Assembly: GCA_029339505.1 (NCBI GenBank)
Contig: JAQISU010000097.1
Span: 4,973,001 to 5,037,000, forward strand
DNA length: 64,000 bases
Source: Unio delphinus
Taxonomy: Eukaryota; Mollusca; Bivalvia; Unionida; Unionidae
Direction of reading: 5' to 3'
Positions 29,392-40,782 of the stretch are shown piece by piece. The position numbers and the translations under genes were made by a program. Numbering within the stretch: position 1 is the first letter of the stretch; every line of letters begins with the position of its first letter. The notes under the pieces were generated by a model. That model was not told the origin of the DNA. It made no database searches and was given only the letters and a program-made list of their open reading frames with translations.

Positions 29392-29553
29392 TAAAGGTTC
29401 CTTGAGTTCCTTGGGTTTAGAAACAAATCTAAATTTCTTTGTACTACATTGTACGCATTTACCAGAAAGCGCTGATCGGTTATTTTTAGTTGTAATCGTC
29501 GTCAAGTCATCTGTGCCAGTACGTTTTTTACACTTCACACAATATAGATCCAT
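29356..29553 (-). CDS. Zinc-ribbon protein (DUF5679-like), zero-frame product of 65 aa
   Basis: The protein starts MDLYCVKCKKRTGT and continues TKNNRSALSGKCVQCSTKKFRFV. This gives a CxxC...CxxC zinc ribbon with the YCVKC and K(N)GR.AL.G.C motif of the DUF5679 type. From memory, viral and Polinton proteins elsewhere carry this ribbon directly N-terminal to PLA2 in one chain, so the short frame here is probably only half of the protein. It reaches AAA AAA AAC in zero frame. A -1 step enters the PLA2 domain, while zero frame adds about 10 residues and stops at 29356. Its ATG lies 17 bp from the divergent ATPase ATG. Confidence 0.75.
   Translation of the reverse strand: MDLYCVKCKKRTGTDDLTTITTKNNRSALSGKCVQCSTKKFRFVSKPKELKEPLKKNEEVISQPN
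29383..29389 (-). promoter_or_regulatory. Candidate -1 ribosomal frameshift site A AAA AAC (zinc ribbon to PLA2)
   Basis: On the minus strand the zero-frame codons are cct tta aaa aaa aac gag. The heptamer A AAA AAC is in the right phase, and a -1 step gives cga gga ggt, opening PLA2. The A9C context is identical to that at 27846-27855. A 7-bp stem (cctggaa/ttccagg) lies about 40 nt downstream, too far for a classical stimulator. A homopolymer error remains possible. Confidence 0.5.
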
Positions 29554-29570
29554 AATTTATATATAACGGC
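29554..29570. promoter_or_regulatory. 17-bp divergent promoter with palindromic TATATATA
   Basis: The spacer aatttatatataacggc separates the zinc-ribbon ATG (minus) and the ATPase ATG (plus). Its near-symmetrical ttatatataa could serve as a TATA element in both directions. Confidence 0.4.
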
Positions 29571-30221
29571 ATGAATATAATTGATTATTCAGCTACCCGA
29601 CGACGGGAACCTATTAAACATCATGAAATGTTGCCGAATTCAATTAGAATGATTATAATCGGACCATCTGGAAGCGGAAAGACACAACTGCTACTTAATT
29701 TGATAACGAGATGGATGAAATGGAACAAATTGTATTTAATAGCCCCGAGTGTAGACGATCAGCGATGCTATGAAGTGCTAAAGGATTTTAACGAGAAAGC
29801 AAAAGAATTTCAAATCGATGAAGATTTTATTGAGTTTATTACTGATATAGAGGAAGACATCGATGGAAGTATTAACAATTTAGTGGTATACGATGATATC
29901 ATGTTAGATAATCAAAAAAATCCTGCTAGAATATTTTCCCGAGGCAGGCATAAAAACACTGATGTGATCTATGTCACTCAACGATACACACAAATACCAA
30001 AAGTGATCAGAGATAATTGCAATGTGTTGTGTGTATTTAACGGCGTTGATACTCATACGCTACGAAATATTCATCAAACTTGGTGCAGCGGTGATATGAA
30101 TCATAATCAGTTTAGAAATTTCTTTAGTCACGCTCAGTCAAAACCACACGGATTTGTGACAATAAATTTAGCAGACCCTAGGACACGATATCGTATCGGA
30201 CTGGATAAAATATTCGGTTAA
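29571..30221 (+). CDS. A32-like (FtsK/HerA family) genome-packaging ATPase (216 aa)
   Basis: Walker A is IIIGPSGSGKTQLLLNL (about 28-44). Walker B is NNLVVYDDIML (about 102-112). A sensor-like DVIYVTQRYTQIPKVIRDN (about 128-146) follows. Length and motif order match the packaging ATPases of Polintons, virophages and adintoviruses, which pump DNA into capsids. The last codons (KIFG and stop) lie inside the right terminal inverted repeat. The gene is absent from E2, whose right end is cut off before this position. Confidence 0.9.
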   Translation: MNIIDYSATRRREPIKHHEMLPNSIRMIIIGPSGSGKTQLLLNLITRWMKWNKLYLIAPSVDDQRCYEVLKDFNEKAKEFQIDEDFIEFITDIEEDIDGSINNLVVYDDIMLDNQKNPARIFSRGRHKNTDVIYVTQRYTQIPKVIRDNCNVLCVFNGVDTHTLRNIHQTWCSGDMNHNQFRNFFSHAQSKPHGFVTINLADPRTRYRIGLDKIFG

Positions 30222-30398
30222 CCTAGAACTGAAAGTTCTAGCAGCAGAGAGGGTGAGTGACAACGACGTTGCGACGCGAATGTTTTCAAACAAGGGTCAG
30301 AGACTTATTTTTTCGCGAGAAGGGTCAAGTGTTATTTGGAGGGGGTATAATCAAAAATAAAAACAAAAAATGTTGTAGGATTCACCCTCTCTGCTGCT
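30208..30398. repeat. E1 right terminal inverted repeat, 191 bp
   Basis: This is the inverted copy of 14887-15077 with no difference seen. It overlaps the final 14 bp of the ATPase gene. The outermost bases gctgct are followed by TAATA (30399-30403), the second copy of the target duplication. Confidence 0.92.
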
Positions 30399-31496
30399 TA
30401 ATATGTCGTCCATATGACGAGATATATGCAATGGTGAAACCTAAATTCTGAAGTTTTCGTTCATGGAACGAGATTTGTGTAGAATGAAATTATGCAGGTG
30501 TCGTTCATATAACGAGACTGCAAAGAAGTTATTAAATAAATAATAAAATTATGCAGGTGTCGTTCATATAACGAGACTGCAAAGAAGTTATTAAATAAAT
30601 AATAAAATTATGCAGGTGTCGTTCATATAACGAGACTGCAAAGAAGTGTTTAAATAATATGTCGTCCATATGACGAGATATATGCAATGATGAACCCTAA
30701 ATTCTGAAGTTCTCGTTCATGGAACGAGATTTGTGTAGAATGAAATTATGCAGGTGTCGTTCATATAACGAGCCTGCAAAGAAGTGTTTAAATAAATATT
30801 ACGTCGTCCATATGACGAGGTATATGCAGCATACGTAAGCACCATACACAGGCACCACACACGGGCATTACACGGTCAGCATAGACAAGCCCACACACGT
30901 AGTCACCACAACATGGCACCACACACGGGCAGCATAGAGAAGCCCAACGGTCTTACCATGACCCTACGGTCACTCCAACATGGCACCGCACACTGGCACC
31001 ATCGGACCCCACTCAGCTCCAGACCACAGTCACCCACGGTCACCCCACGGACACCACAACATGGCACCGCACCCGGGCACCAACAGGCCCCACTCAGCTC
31101 CGGACCACAGTCACCTACGGTCACCCCACGGACACCACAACATGGCACCGCACCCGGGCACCAACAGCCCCCACTCAGCTCTTTTAGCTGATAGATTGCT
31201 CCTTTAAGGATGGAAGCTTTTTCCGACAAGACTGGATCGTGATGTGATTTCTGTCTTATAATTTCGTCCTTAATATACCCCTAGCTGTGACAAATATGCG
31301 CAGCTAGGTACTTTAAACTGCAGGCAATTTCGCACGTGCAGCATGAGCTGAGTGTTCGCTCATTATGTCGAAATAACTAAAAAGCCCAAAAAAAATAATA
31401 AACTACCCTCGGTAAGGCTGTACGCAGTAACGAAATAGAGACTAGATTTTTGACCACATATACATATTGAACATAGTCGTATACAATTCCGTGACA
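30399..31496 (-). repeat. 5' LTR, right part (after the E1 insertion)
   Basis: This part resumes the LTR with taatatgtcgtcc and runs to the terminal GTGACA at 31491-31496. It matches the end of the 3' LTR (13776-13781). Fewer tandem units are present than in the other LTR. Confidence 0.85.
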
Positions 31497-32293
<797 letters not shown>

Positions 32294-32630
32294 TGGTAGT
32301 TATCTGTAACGGAGAGCGCTTTAGACAACTCTGGGCCCCCTAAGTTTATATATACGTGGTAGGGTGTATTTATGAATTTCTGCTCTGTATTTTTTGCATT
32401 TTGTTTATTTATTAAGACCAAACTGGAAGAACCAGAACGGTGAGGGGATTACCTGCAGTGTGGGTGGCATCGAAGCCATTGTACTAAATTCAACCGACAA
32501 CGTATCTGTTGCATGGCTGGATATGAATTCAGGATTCTAGAGAAGACCAAGCAATAATACCAAGCAATAATGCTGATGAATTCCGAACCCTGAAAAAGGC
32601 AGTATAAGCAGTGTTGTGTTCACAAAGACA

Positions 32631-33555
32631 TGGTTCTTTGAACCATACGAATTTTTCTTGATGTCATTAGGTTCTTTGAACCATACGTATTTTTCTTGAT
32701 ATCATTAGGTTCTTTGAACCATACGTATTTTTCTTGATATCATTAGGTTCTTTCAACCATACGTATTTTTCTTGGTATCATTAGGTTCTTTGAACCATGC
32801 GTATTTTTCTTGGTATCATTAGGTTCTTTTAACCATACGTATTTTTCTTGATATCATTAGGTTCTTTCAACCATACGTATTTTTCTTGATATCATTAGGT
32901 TCTTTGAACCATACGTATTTTTCTTGATATCATTAGGTTCTTTCAACCATACGTATTTTTCTTGATATCATTAGGTTCTTTGAACCATGCGTATTTTTCT
33001 TGGTATCATTAGGTTCTTTCAACCATACGTATTTTTCTTGATATCATTAGGTTCTTTCAACCATACGTATTTTTCTTGATAACATTAGGTTCTTTGAACC
33101 ATACGTATTTTTCTTGATATCATTAGGTTCTTTGAACCATACGTATTTTTCTTGGTATCATTAGGTTGTTTGAATCATACGGATTTTCTTGGTATCATTA
33201 GGTTGTTTGAACCATACGAATTTTTCTTGATATCATTAGGTTCTTTGAACCATACGAATTTTTCTTGGTATCATTAGGTTCTTTGAACCATACGAATTTT
33301 TCTTGATATCATTAGGTTGTTTGAACCATACGAATTTTTCTTGGTATCATTAGGTTGTTTGAACCATAGGAATTTTTCTTGGTATCATTAGGTTCTTTGA
33401 ACCATACGAATTTTTCTTGGTATCATTAGGTTCTTTGAACCATACGAATTTTTCTTGGTATCATTAGGTTCTTTGAACCATACGAATTTTTCTTGGTATC
33501 ATTAGGTTCTTTGAACCATACGAATTTTTCTTTGTATCATTAGGTTGTTTGCTGC
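32631..33555. repeat. 38-bp minisatellite, about 24 copies
   Basis: The unit ggttctttgaaccatacgta plus tttttcttgatatcatta is repeated head to tail with point variants (cgta/cgaa, gata/ggta). Each unit holds the hairpin-capable palindrome GGTTCTTTGAACC. Units are contiguous without spacers, so this is not a CRISPR array. Confidence 0.93.
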
Positions 33556-34194
33556 ATACGTGTAATGTCTATGATCTCACTTAAGGTAACGATGCGTGGA
33601 ACACTCGTTAAATAAATAAAATAATAAAAACAATAAAATTAAAAAAAAATACATAAAAAAAAAAAAATAATGAAATCGACTCTGACAACACTCATTTTAA
33701 GAACAAAGAAAAATAACATCGATTCATGAAAACTCCTTGTGCCAACGAAACATTACCAGGGAAATAAATCATACAATGTGCAACCGGCACAAAATAAATT
33801 GTAATTATCTGCAAAACCAAAAAATCATAATACAAAAACAAAATGGTAGTGGGAATTAAATCTTACTGTTTTGGTTATCTTTGTACGAGTTATTTCCCTT
33901 AATTGTAAATTGTCTTTTAGAGCAATTAAAAAATTAAAAAATCAAAAATAAGAACATTACAAAAGTTAAACAAGACAATTAAATTGTTTCGTCGTTCTTT
34001 AAAAGGCCCTCAGCAGTTTCTAGCATTTTTCTAAAGACATGCATGGTGTTCTTTTATCATCCCATTTATTTATACACCTTTACCGATTTTAAAAACGGAG
34101 AGCATTATGGATATAATTCGTGTACAATACTAATCCATTAATTCTTTTTTGACTGCAACCAGCTGGTCCCTAACACGGTCATCTTCTGTGTCTT
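33556..34194. other. Non-coding AT-rich sequence
   Basis: AT-rich unique sequence with A-runs lies between two minisatellites. I see no gene, RNA or mobile-element end in it. Confidence 0.5.
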
Positions 34195-34776
34195 TTGTGA
34201 TTGGGATTAGATAGATTAACAATTTGTGATTGGGATTAGATAGATTAACAATTTGTGATTGGGATTGGATAGATTAACAATTTGTGATTGGGATTAGATA
34301 GATTAACAATTTGTGATTGGGATTAGATAGATTAACAATTTGTGATTGGGATTGGATAGATTAACAATTTTTGATTGGGATTGGATAGATTAACAATTTG
34401 TGATTGGGATTAGATAGATTAACAATTTGTGATTGGGATTATATAGATTAACAATTTGTGATTGGGATTGGATAGATTAACAATTTGTGATTGGGATTGG
34501 ATAGATTAACAATTTGTGATTGGGATTAGATAGATTAACAATTTGTGATTGGGATTAGATAGATTAACAATTTGTGATTGGGATTAGATAGATTAACAAT
34601 TTGTGATTGGGATTGGATAGATTAACAATTTGTGATTGGGATTAGATAGATTAACAATTTGTGATTGGGATTAGATAGATTAACAATTTGTGATTGGGAT
34701 TAGATAGATTAACAATTTGTGATTGGGATTAGATAGATTAACAATTTGTGATTGGGATTAGATAGATTAACAATTT
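34195..34776. repeat. 29-bp minisatellite, about 20 copies
   Basis: The unit tgtgattgggattagataga plus ttaacaatt is repeated. The main variant is ttagat versus ttggat. Units are contiguous without spacers. Confidence 0.93.
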
Positions 34777-35006
34777 GGTTCTGTAAAGATCTGCTGAACT
34801 TGACTATGAAACTTACGACGAGACACAAACACGTGGTGATGGGGTGGGTGGGTGGGGAGAATGTTAATTTAACCGTACAATAAGGCAATTTATGAGGCCA
34901 CTGAACTTTTATTTGATAATTTTACGAAATTATACGTTGAAAAGGCGCAGGTGACAGGAAAGAGCAAACACATTTCTTAACATCTATTCCATATTTGTTC
35001 TGCAAG

Positions 35007-35007
<1 letters not shown>

Positions 35008-35072
<65 letters not shown>
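35008..35072. repeat. (AT)n microsatellite
   Basis: About 32 AT units. Confidence 0.95.
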
Positions 35073-35075
<3 letters not shown>

Positions 35076-36390
35076 AGGTAGTTTAAAATACATAGGCAAC
35101 ATAAAAACAACAAAAAATGAGTCTATATTTAATAACTATTGCACACTCAGCTTCATCTTGTATACATTCTGTTTATCACCAAACCATTATTTTATATCAT
35201 TTTTCACATCGGAGCAAATATCTAAATAAAACGAATCATTCTCAGTATTCGGTACCAATAAACAGTGACTTCATAGCAATGCAAATACAAACCGCAGTGA
35301 AAGGTATTTTTTTATGAATCAAACCAAGTTTAGACTGTTGATAGAAAACAACCGTTAAACAGTGTACATGACATAATTCAGAAACACAGAAAATGTTTTT
35401 TAAGTAAAAACTGATGCAGAGTTCCAATAGTAAGAGTCAAGCTAAGTAAAGAACAACGTGTCTTATGTACATTCTCAAATCACTGAATAAAAACATCTGT
35501 CAAACTTGTATGTTCTAACAAAATGAGTTCTGACCACAAATGAGATTTTTTTTAAAAATCCAATAGATAAGATTCATGGACTAGAATGAGACTCGAACTT
35601 ATCTCATTTCAAATATAAATCCAACACTTTATCCACAGGACCATTATAAGATAAAGACCAGACTAGTAAATGAACGGTGAAGTAAATTGTTAAAACACAG
35701 TACACGAATAATATATGTAATATGTTTATATAAATAGAACAAGGGTAATAGCTGTGACCTATTTATCGAAACAATTAAGATACGATTCAATAGTAGTAAT
35801 GTGCCATACCATACCGGTACATTTTACTGAAAATATAACAATTAATATACATTTGTCTGAAAAGTGTCATTCCATGCCGGTACATTTTACTGAAAAATAT
35901 AACAATCAATATACCTTTGTATGAAAATTGTCATACCATATACTGAAGAAAAAAAATTTAATTTTTTTTAAAAATACTTATTTGTTGATTTTATTCAGAT
36001 GAAATTATTCTTATATCATGTTATCTTCCATGGAAGAAAATAAAGATCTTGATGATTCACAATAGGATGAAACTTCTAATACTTATGCGATGTACATTCA
36101 ACGTATGCTATGATGTACTTTTTCATGACTAATGAATTAGCAAGGCACAAAAATCCAGATAAAAATAAACCAAATGAAAAATGTCCACATCCACACTTCG
36201 TTAAATTCAGTCCAGTAGACACATACAAAACCATTACCATAAATTGAACAAATCAGCTGTGATTTTAACTACTAAAGAAAATTACAGACTCCCTAAAACT
36301 TTGTTAGACTTCATTATGAAATATGTGTTTACAATAAACTAACATTTTTCACTGCGACATATTTATCAGCCGCTCAGAAGAATCTTGTAT
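35073..36390. other. Non-coding sequence with a short duplicated segment
   Basis: A ~77-bp tandem duplication (ccggtacattttactgaaaa, at about 35814 and 35878) is visible. Around 35585-35645 the minus strand carries a B-box-like AGTTCGAGTCTC, perhaps a worn tRNA-derived SINE. No coding region is supported. Confidence 0.45.
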
Positions 36391-36396
36391 ATAGAT

Positions 36397-36600
36397 TTTG
36401 GAGCCGGAATAGCTGGGTGGATAAAACGTCTGACTTGTCCTTCAGTGGTCACGGATTCGATATGCGCTTGGCTTCCTCTTTATATCCGTAGGAAATACAT
36501 CTAGTTTCCATTTCCTCGGGTTCATATAATCAGTAATGGTTGAAAGCAAAGAAGCTTGCAATAAATATTGTCTGTACGTCGGTGAGTATATTTCAGCCAA
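36397..36600 (+). mobile_element. Possible tRNA-derived SINE fragment
   Basis: An A-box-like TAGCTGGGTGG followed at tRNA spacing by GGATTCGATATG suggests a tRNA-derived head. The downstream body and tail are not delimited. Confidence 0.4.
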
Positions 36601-36912
36601 ATCTTCAAGATATGCTCGAGTTATTTATTAGTTCGACAAATTGTTTTTTTTTTATTTCTTTTTCTTTACTAATTCACTACATCCAGTAAGCACATTCAAT
36701 CATGGTTTGTTTGTATCTCAAGTCAACTCACACTTGCATGACGCGATTTGTTTTCGATGTTAACGAGTTTTATTTCTGCTTGGGTATGACAGCGAGACTC
36801 AAGTAGGAAGAAAATAAATAACAACATGACATTACAGTCAGACGGATGTAAAAAAAAATATTTTAACTCGTCAAAAGTACATGATCATGGTCATTACGGA
36901 TGTCTAGCTACC

Positions 36913-37212
36913 GCTCCGGTGGCCTAGTGGTTAGAGCGTCCGCCTCGGATGTGGGAGGTCGTGGGTTGGATCCCTGGCCGAGTCATACCAAAGACTTTAA
37001 AATGGTACTAACAGCTGCCTGCCTTGGCGCTCAGCATTAAGATATTGGTGTTAGGACTGGTCGGCCTGGTGTCAGGATAATGTGACACGGTGTGGCATCA
37101 TGATGCATGTCAGCGGCATGATGCCCTAATGCTAGACATCACTATAACCTGCCACCCTGCAGTCATCGTAGCGATGTGACTGAACAATTGTTTAAGCTAC
37201 GTAAAAAAAATC
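36913..37212 (+). mobile_element. tRNA-derived SINE, copy 1
   Basis: The head gctccggtggcctagtggtt has an A box (TGGCCTAGTGG), followed by a B-box-like ggttggatccc. The body (ggtactaacagctgcctgcc...gtgttaggactggtcggcc) recurs in copy 2 at 38116. The tail ends in an A-run near 37205. SINEs of this general type are common in molluscs, though the family name is not assigned here. Confidence 0.75.
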
Positions 37213-37217
37213 CAAAT

Positions 37218-37218
37218 T

Positions 37219-37260
<42 letters not shown>
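37218..37260. repeat. (CA)n microsatellite
   Basis: About 20 CA units directly follow the SINE tail. Confidence 0.95.
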
Positions 37261-37263
<3 letters not shown>

Positions 37264-37411
37264 TAGCCTGAATAAGCAAATATAAATTAGAGATACTTAA
37301 ATATATATCACTATTCATTCACAACTTGTCCGGTAAGGGAAGTCATCTCAATATCAAGACAGGTTTTAAAATGATCTGGCTAATTAAATTAAACCAAATA
37401 ACGTTCAAATA

Positions 37412-37660
37412 ATGTCCAAAAGATCACTTATTTCATACCGAATAACGTCCAAAAGAGCACTTATTTCATACCAAATAACATCCAAAAGAGCACTTATTTC
37501 ATACCAAATAACGTCCAAAAAAGGCACTTATTTCATACCAAATAACACCCAAAAGAGCACTTATTTCACACCAAATAACGTCCGAAAAAGCACTTATTTC
37601 ATACCAAATAACACCCAACAGAGCACTTATTTCATACCAAATAACGTCCAAAAGAGCACT
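37412..37660. repeat. 33-bp minisatellite, about 8 copies
   Basis: The unit aaaagagcacttatttcata plus ccaaataacgtcc is repeated. Because 33 is a multiple of 3, it leaves an open frame of 11-residue repeats. This is treated as repeat DNA and not as a gene. Confidence 0.85.
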
Positions 37661-37794
37661 TTTTTAATATTCGTTAGGTTTTGAAACAAAATGGCCAGAC
37701 AATGATATTTATAAAGAACAATTATTTTCAGAGCCAACCTCTATATAATGCTTGAAATAAGATGGCACATTCAGTGTCATAATGAAACATTTTG

Positions 37795-37938
<144 letters not shown>

Positions 37939-38115
37939 CCTTTCTGAAATCTAAACGTGTAATTAAGGTGGTACACAAGTCAGCAATGCAAAAATCAAAA
38001 TTAAGTCCACACCAGAGGACTGGTAAAAGTTTGGTTTATGTTAGTGTGGATACAACATGCAAACCGTAGACTTTTTATTATTTTATTTGAGTTAAGAAAA
38101 AAAATCAATTGGACA

Positions 38116-38345
38116 GCTCCGGTGGCCTAATGGCTAGAGCGTCCGCCGCGGAAGCGGGAAGTAGTGGGTTCGAACCCCGGCAGGGTCATACCAAAAACTT
38201 ACAAAAATGGTACTAACAACTGCCTCGCTTGACGCTCAGAATGAAGAAGTTAGTGTTAGGACTGGACGGCCGGGTGTCAGGATAACTTGACTGGGTGGGT
38301 AATCATGCTACATGTCTGCGGCATGATGTCCCAGTGCTAGACAAT
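38116..38345 (+). mobile_element. tRNA-derived SINE, copy 2
   Basis: The head is gctccggtggcctaatggct and the B box is intact (gggttcgaaccccgg). The body matches copy 1 at 36913 (ccataccaaa, ggtactaaca, gtgttaggactgg, ggcatgatg). The 3' end is truncated relative to copy 1. Confidence 0.75.
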
Positions 38346-38927
38346 GAATGACTGTAATGACAGGGGAATACAAAACCAGTCCACTCGTAGTCACCAGTCA
38401 TACATACTTTGAGATGCACAAATTGACATGCAAATGGATTTAAATTTGTTCACTTATTCATATCATGTACTTAAATATATTACTATAATTGGCAACATTT
38501 ATTTTAATATCCTGTATTTAAACTTTTTCTCACAAACTATTATATTGATTGGTAGTGCAAGTAAGGATATACTGTTTAGTACAAACTGAGTGTCTTCCTG
38601 TGTAGGACTTTTGTATCACGTGATTCAAACATTCCAGATGATGATTGCCAGTGAGTACATAACGTCATAGTTCATTTCAAACTAAACGCACTCGGTGACT
38701 TTCACGATAGCTACTTCAAGAAGGACATAACTTTTTGGGAGTTCTCAAATATATTCATTAAACATTACATGTATGTGAGAAAGCTTGGCAGTAGCTTCCC
38801 ATCGTTAGGTGGTTCTTTACGGGGATTTAAAGGGTTTTTGCACCAATAGTTACGCCGTCCTCCATAAAATTACAGATGATTAGATCCCTTGACACATAAT
38901 TTAGATCATGGTGAATGATTAAATATA
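38346..38927. other. Unassigned sequence left of E2
   Basis: The left boundary of E2 could not be found here. No terminal inverted repeat like that of E1 is visible. ttagatcatggt at 38901 resembles ttagatcatagt at 39377 before the E2 capsid gene and may be a promoter element. Confidence 0.4.
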
Positions 38928-39368
38928 ATGATCGTACACAATACTTATCAGAGACCAAGAATGATCAGAGTAGTAAATTCACGATTACCAGTTTATGAAA
39001 TAACCTACGGAGATGGACTTGGTGATGTTGTTCGGGGATTATTTACCAGGATAGAACCAAAAGCAATGCCAATTGCAAAATAATTATTAATTAAAGCTAT
39101 CGATGTTATTCGCGACAAAGCTCCCACCGTGGTTGGTGATCTTGCCTGTAAAGCGTTTTCGGCGGTCAAGGACAGAATTTTACGGTTGTTACGACGAAAG
39201 AAAAAACAACTGAAATTACCATCCACTGAACTTATGCCAGCAAATGAAAGTAAAATAATAAATCAGTCCGCAACCGAAAAATTCATGAATCTGGCTGATG
39301 CATCGTTAAAAGAAATAGAAGATAACATAAACGCTAGTATGATAGCAGGAAGTGGTCTTCGTACATAA
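38928..39368 (+). pseudogene. E2 core-type virion protein homologue, one in-frame stop
   Basis: ATG at 38928. It matches the E1 core protein in VVNSRLPVYE.TYGDGLGD, KAIDVIRDK, VGDLA.KAFSA and the C-terminal MIAGSGL. A single TAA at 39081-39083 replaces the CAA (Gln) found in E1; the frame is otherwise open to 39368. The conserved IAGSG supports a maturation site. The basic tail after it is shorter than in E1. Confidence 0.8.
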
Positions 39369-39375
39369 TTATAAT

Positions 39376-39388
39376 TTAGATCATAGTA
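39376..39388 (+). promoter_or_regulatory. Possible E2 upstream motif TTTAGATCATRGT
   Basis: The motif tttagatcatagt lies just upstream of the E2 capsid ATG (39395), and ttagatcatggt lies upstream of the E2 core ATG (38928). It differs from the E1 AATTGAAAA boxes. Two occurrences only. Confidence 0.3.
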
Positions 39389-39394
39389 ATTACA

Positions 39395-40757
39395 ATGTTT
39401 AAACGTGAAATTGATACAGCATAGGATATGGGTGAACCAGTTCGTAAAAATGAATCCCTGCGCGATTATCAATGATATTCTTACGATTCAGTACAACCAA
39501 TAGAATTACGAGTTCAAGACACAAGTCGGTATTTCTTACCCGTTGATATATTTATCGAAGTCGAAGGTCGACTTTTAAAAGCAGATAATACAGAATATGG
39601 AATTGGTGACAGAGTTGGTTTTGTTAATTATGGCATCATGGCGTTATTCAGCAGTGCTACTTATATGATTGATGGAAAACACAGAGAATCATGTCTGGAA
39701 AATATTGATATTGCTACGACGATACTTGGTCTAGCAAGATACTCCGATGACTATTCAAGATCAGCCAGTCCATCAATGATGTTTACAAAGGATACAAATG
39801 ATCATCCAGAAAACAGAAATGTAAGGATGAATGCAGCTGGAACTGAAGTTGCGTCAATGAATGAAAATTTCAGTCTTGGATTCGCAGCACGTAGATCAAT
39901 GTTAAACGAAAACGTGATGTTTTCATGTGCGATTCCATTATCTCATATTTTTTTTTATTTTGCAGAGATGTTAGAAAGGTTATTTTCGGTGCTAAACACA
40001 CTGTGGTACTTAACAGGAAAGAATCCGACAATGATGCAATCTGGCGAGCCAGAAGTGATGCAAGTAAAGTAGTAATAACAAAATTATCATTCTGGATGCC
40101 AGTAATGGTTCCATCTGTAGAAGAAGAAAATAAATTGTTTTCTTTCATGAATCAAGATGGTAAATCACTGCTATCATGGAATACAATGACTACAGATAGT
40201 AATCAAGGTAATGCTGCTGGTTTATTTACATGGCATATAGCATCACAACAAGGGGTTTCAGCACCACGAGATATTTTTTATATCGCATTTCAAGCAAATG
40301 TACAAGTAAATAACCAGGAAAGAAATCCGATGGTATTTGACACACTTAATGTTACCGAGGTTAGTTTGAGAATAAATGGACATCAAGAACCTGCCGAGAA
40401 AGTTACTTTGAATTTTGAACATAATAAAGTTGCACGTGCATATCATCGTTTAATGTCATTTATGGGGCGTGATCTAAATGTAGATGCCAGTTTGCAAATA
40501 TTACCAAAAGATTTTACAACATTATATCCGTTTTTTTTTTACTTTTCACTGGAACATTTAGATTTATTCAGACAATCTGTTGTTGATATATATCTTTTCG
40601 AGCTCAAGTAGCTTATTTTTCTCATGGTGCTATAGGTCCACCTGTTGTTCCTGCTGATTTTAGAGCGATCGCTGTTATACTTAGCGACAGAGCAGTATTA
40701 TTCGAAGGTGTTGGTGGACGAATGCGAGTAGTTGATGCACCCATAGAGAACAAGTAA
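39395..40757 (+). pseudogene. E2 major capsid protein homologue, frameshifted
   Basis: Start ATG at 39395 and stop at 40755-40757. Segments in two frames match the E1 capsid protein: FLPVDIFIEVEGRL, ATTILGLARYSDDYSRSASPSMMF, KVIFGAKHTVVLNRK, VSLRINGHQEP, FSLEHLDLFRQSVVDI and EGVGGRMRVVDAP. Several stops and at least two frameshifts break it (for example near 39950 in a T-run and near 40600). Length fits the 487-aa E1 protein with small deletions. Confidence 0.85.
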
Positions 40758-40782
40758 TTAAATCAACCAAGTAAATATAAAA

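Larger units (their letters stand above)
14887..30398. mobile_element. E1: Polinton/Maverick (adintovirus-like) element, 15.5 kb, near-complete
   Basis: The element is bounded by 191-bp terminal inverted repeats that begin AGCAGCAGAGAGGG and end in CT, with a 5-bp TAATA duplication in the host LTR. It encodes the hallmark set: family B DNA polymerase, retroviral-type integrase, A32-like packaging ATPase, adenain-type protease, major capsid protein and penton-like minor capsid protein. Size and gene set fit Polintons/adintoviruses. By eye the two inverted repeats are identical along their length, so the insertion is probably recent. The clear lesion is one TAG in the polymerase. Two further frame changes occur at A9C runs and may be programmed. 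Confidence 0.93.
11715..31496 (-). mobile_element. Ty3/gypsy-type LTR retroelement, internally deleted and split by a Polinton-like element
   Basis: Two near-identical long repeats (11715-13781, and 14327-14886 continued at 30399-31496) enclose about 545 bp of internal sequence. The intact repeat has TGTCAC...GTGACA ends. Read on the minus strand, a primer-binding site matching the tRNA-Leu 3' end follows the 5' LTR, and a polypurine tract precedes the 3' LTR. The only coding remnant is the end of RNase H. The element is thus a minus-strand LTR retrotransposon that lost gag and most of pol. The Polinton-like element E1 later inserted into its 5' LTR. The left edge of the 3' LTR is imperfect (tgatga instead of tgtcac), and no clean target duplication was found. 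Confidence 0.8.

Noticed and set aside
32631..34776. CRISPR-like regular repeats
   Set aside because: The 38-bp and 29-bp units are directly contiguous with no unique spacers, no cas genes are present, and the context is animal DNA. They are minisatellites.
37412..37684. 90-codon frame with SKRALISYQIT repeats
   Set aside because: It is a by-product of a 33-bp minisatellite. No start context or flanking gene supports it.
38346..38927. E2 left terminal inverted repeat
   Set aside because: Searched by eye for agcagcagagaggg and its complement and found none here or near 53405. E2 ends appear to be lost.
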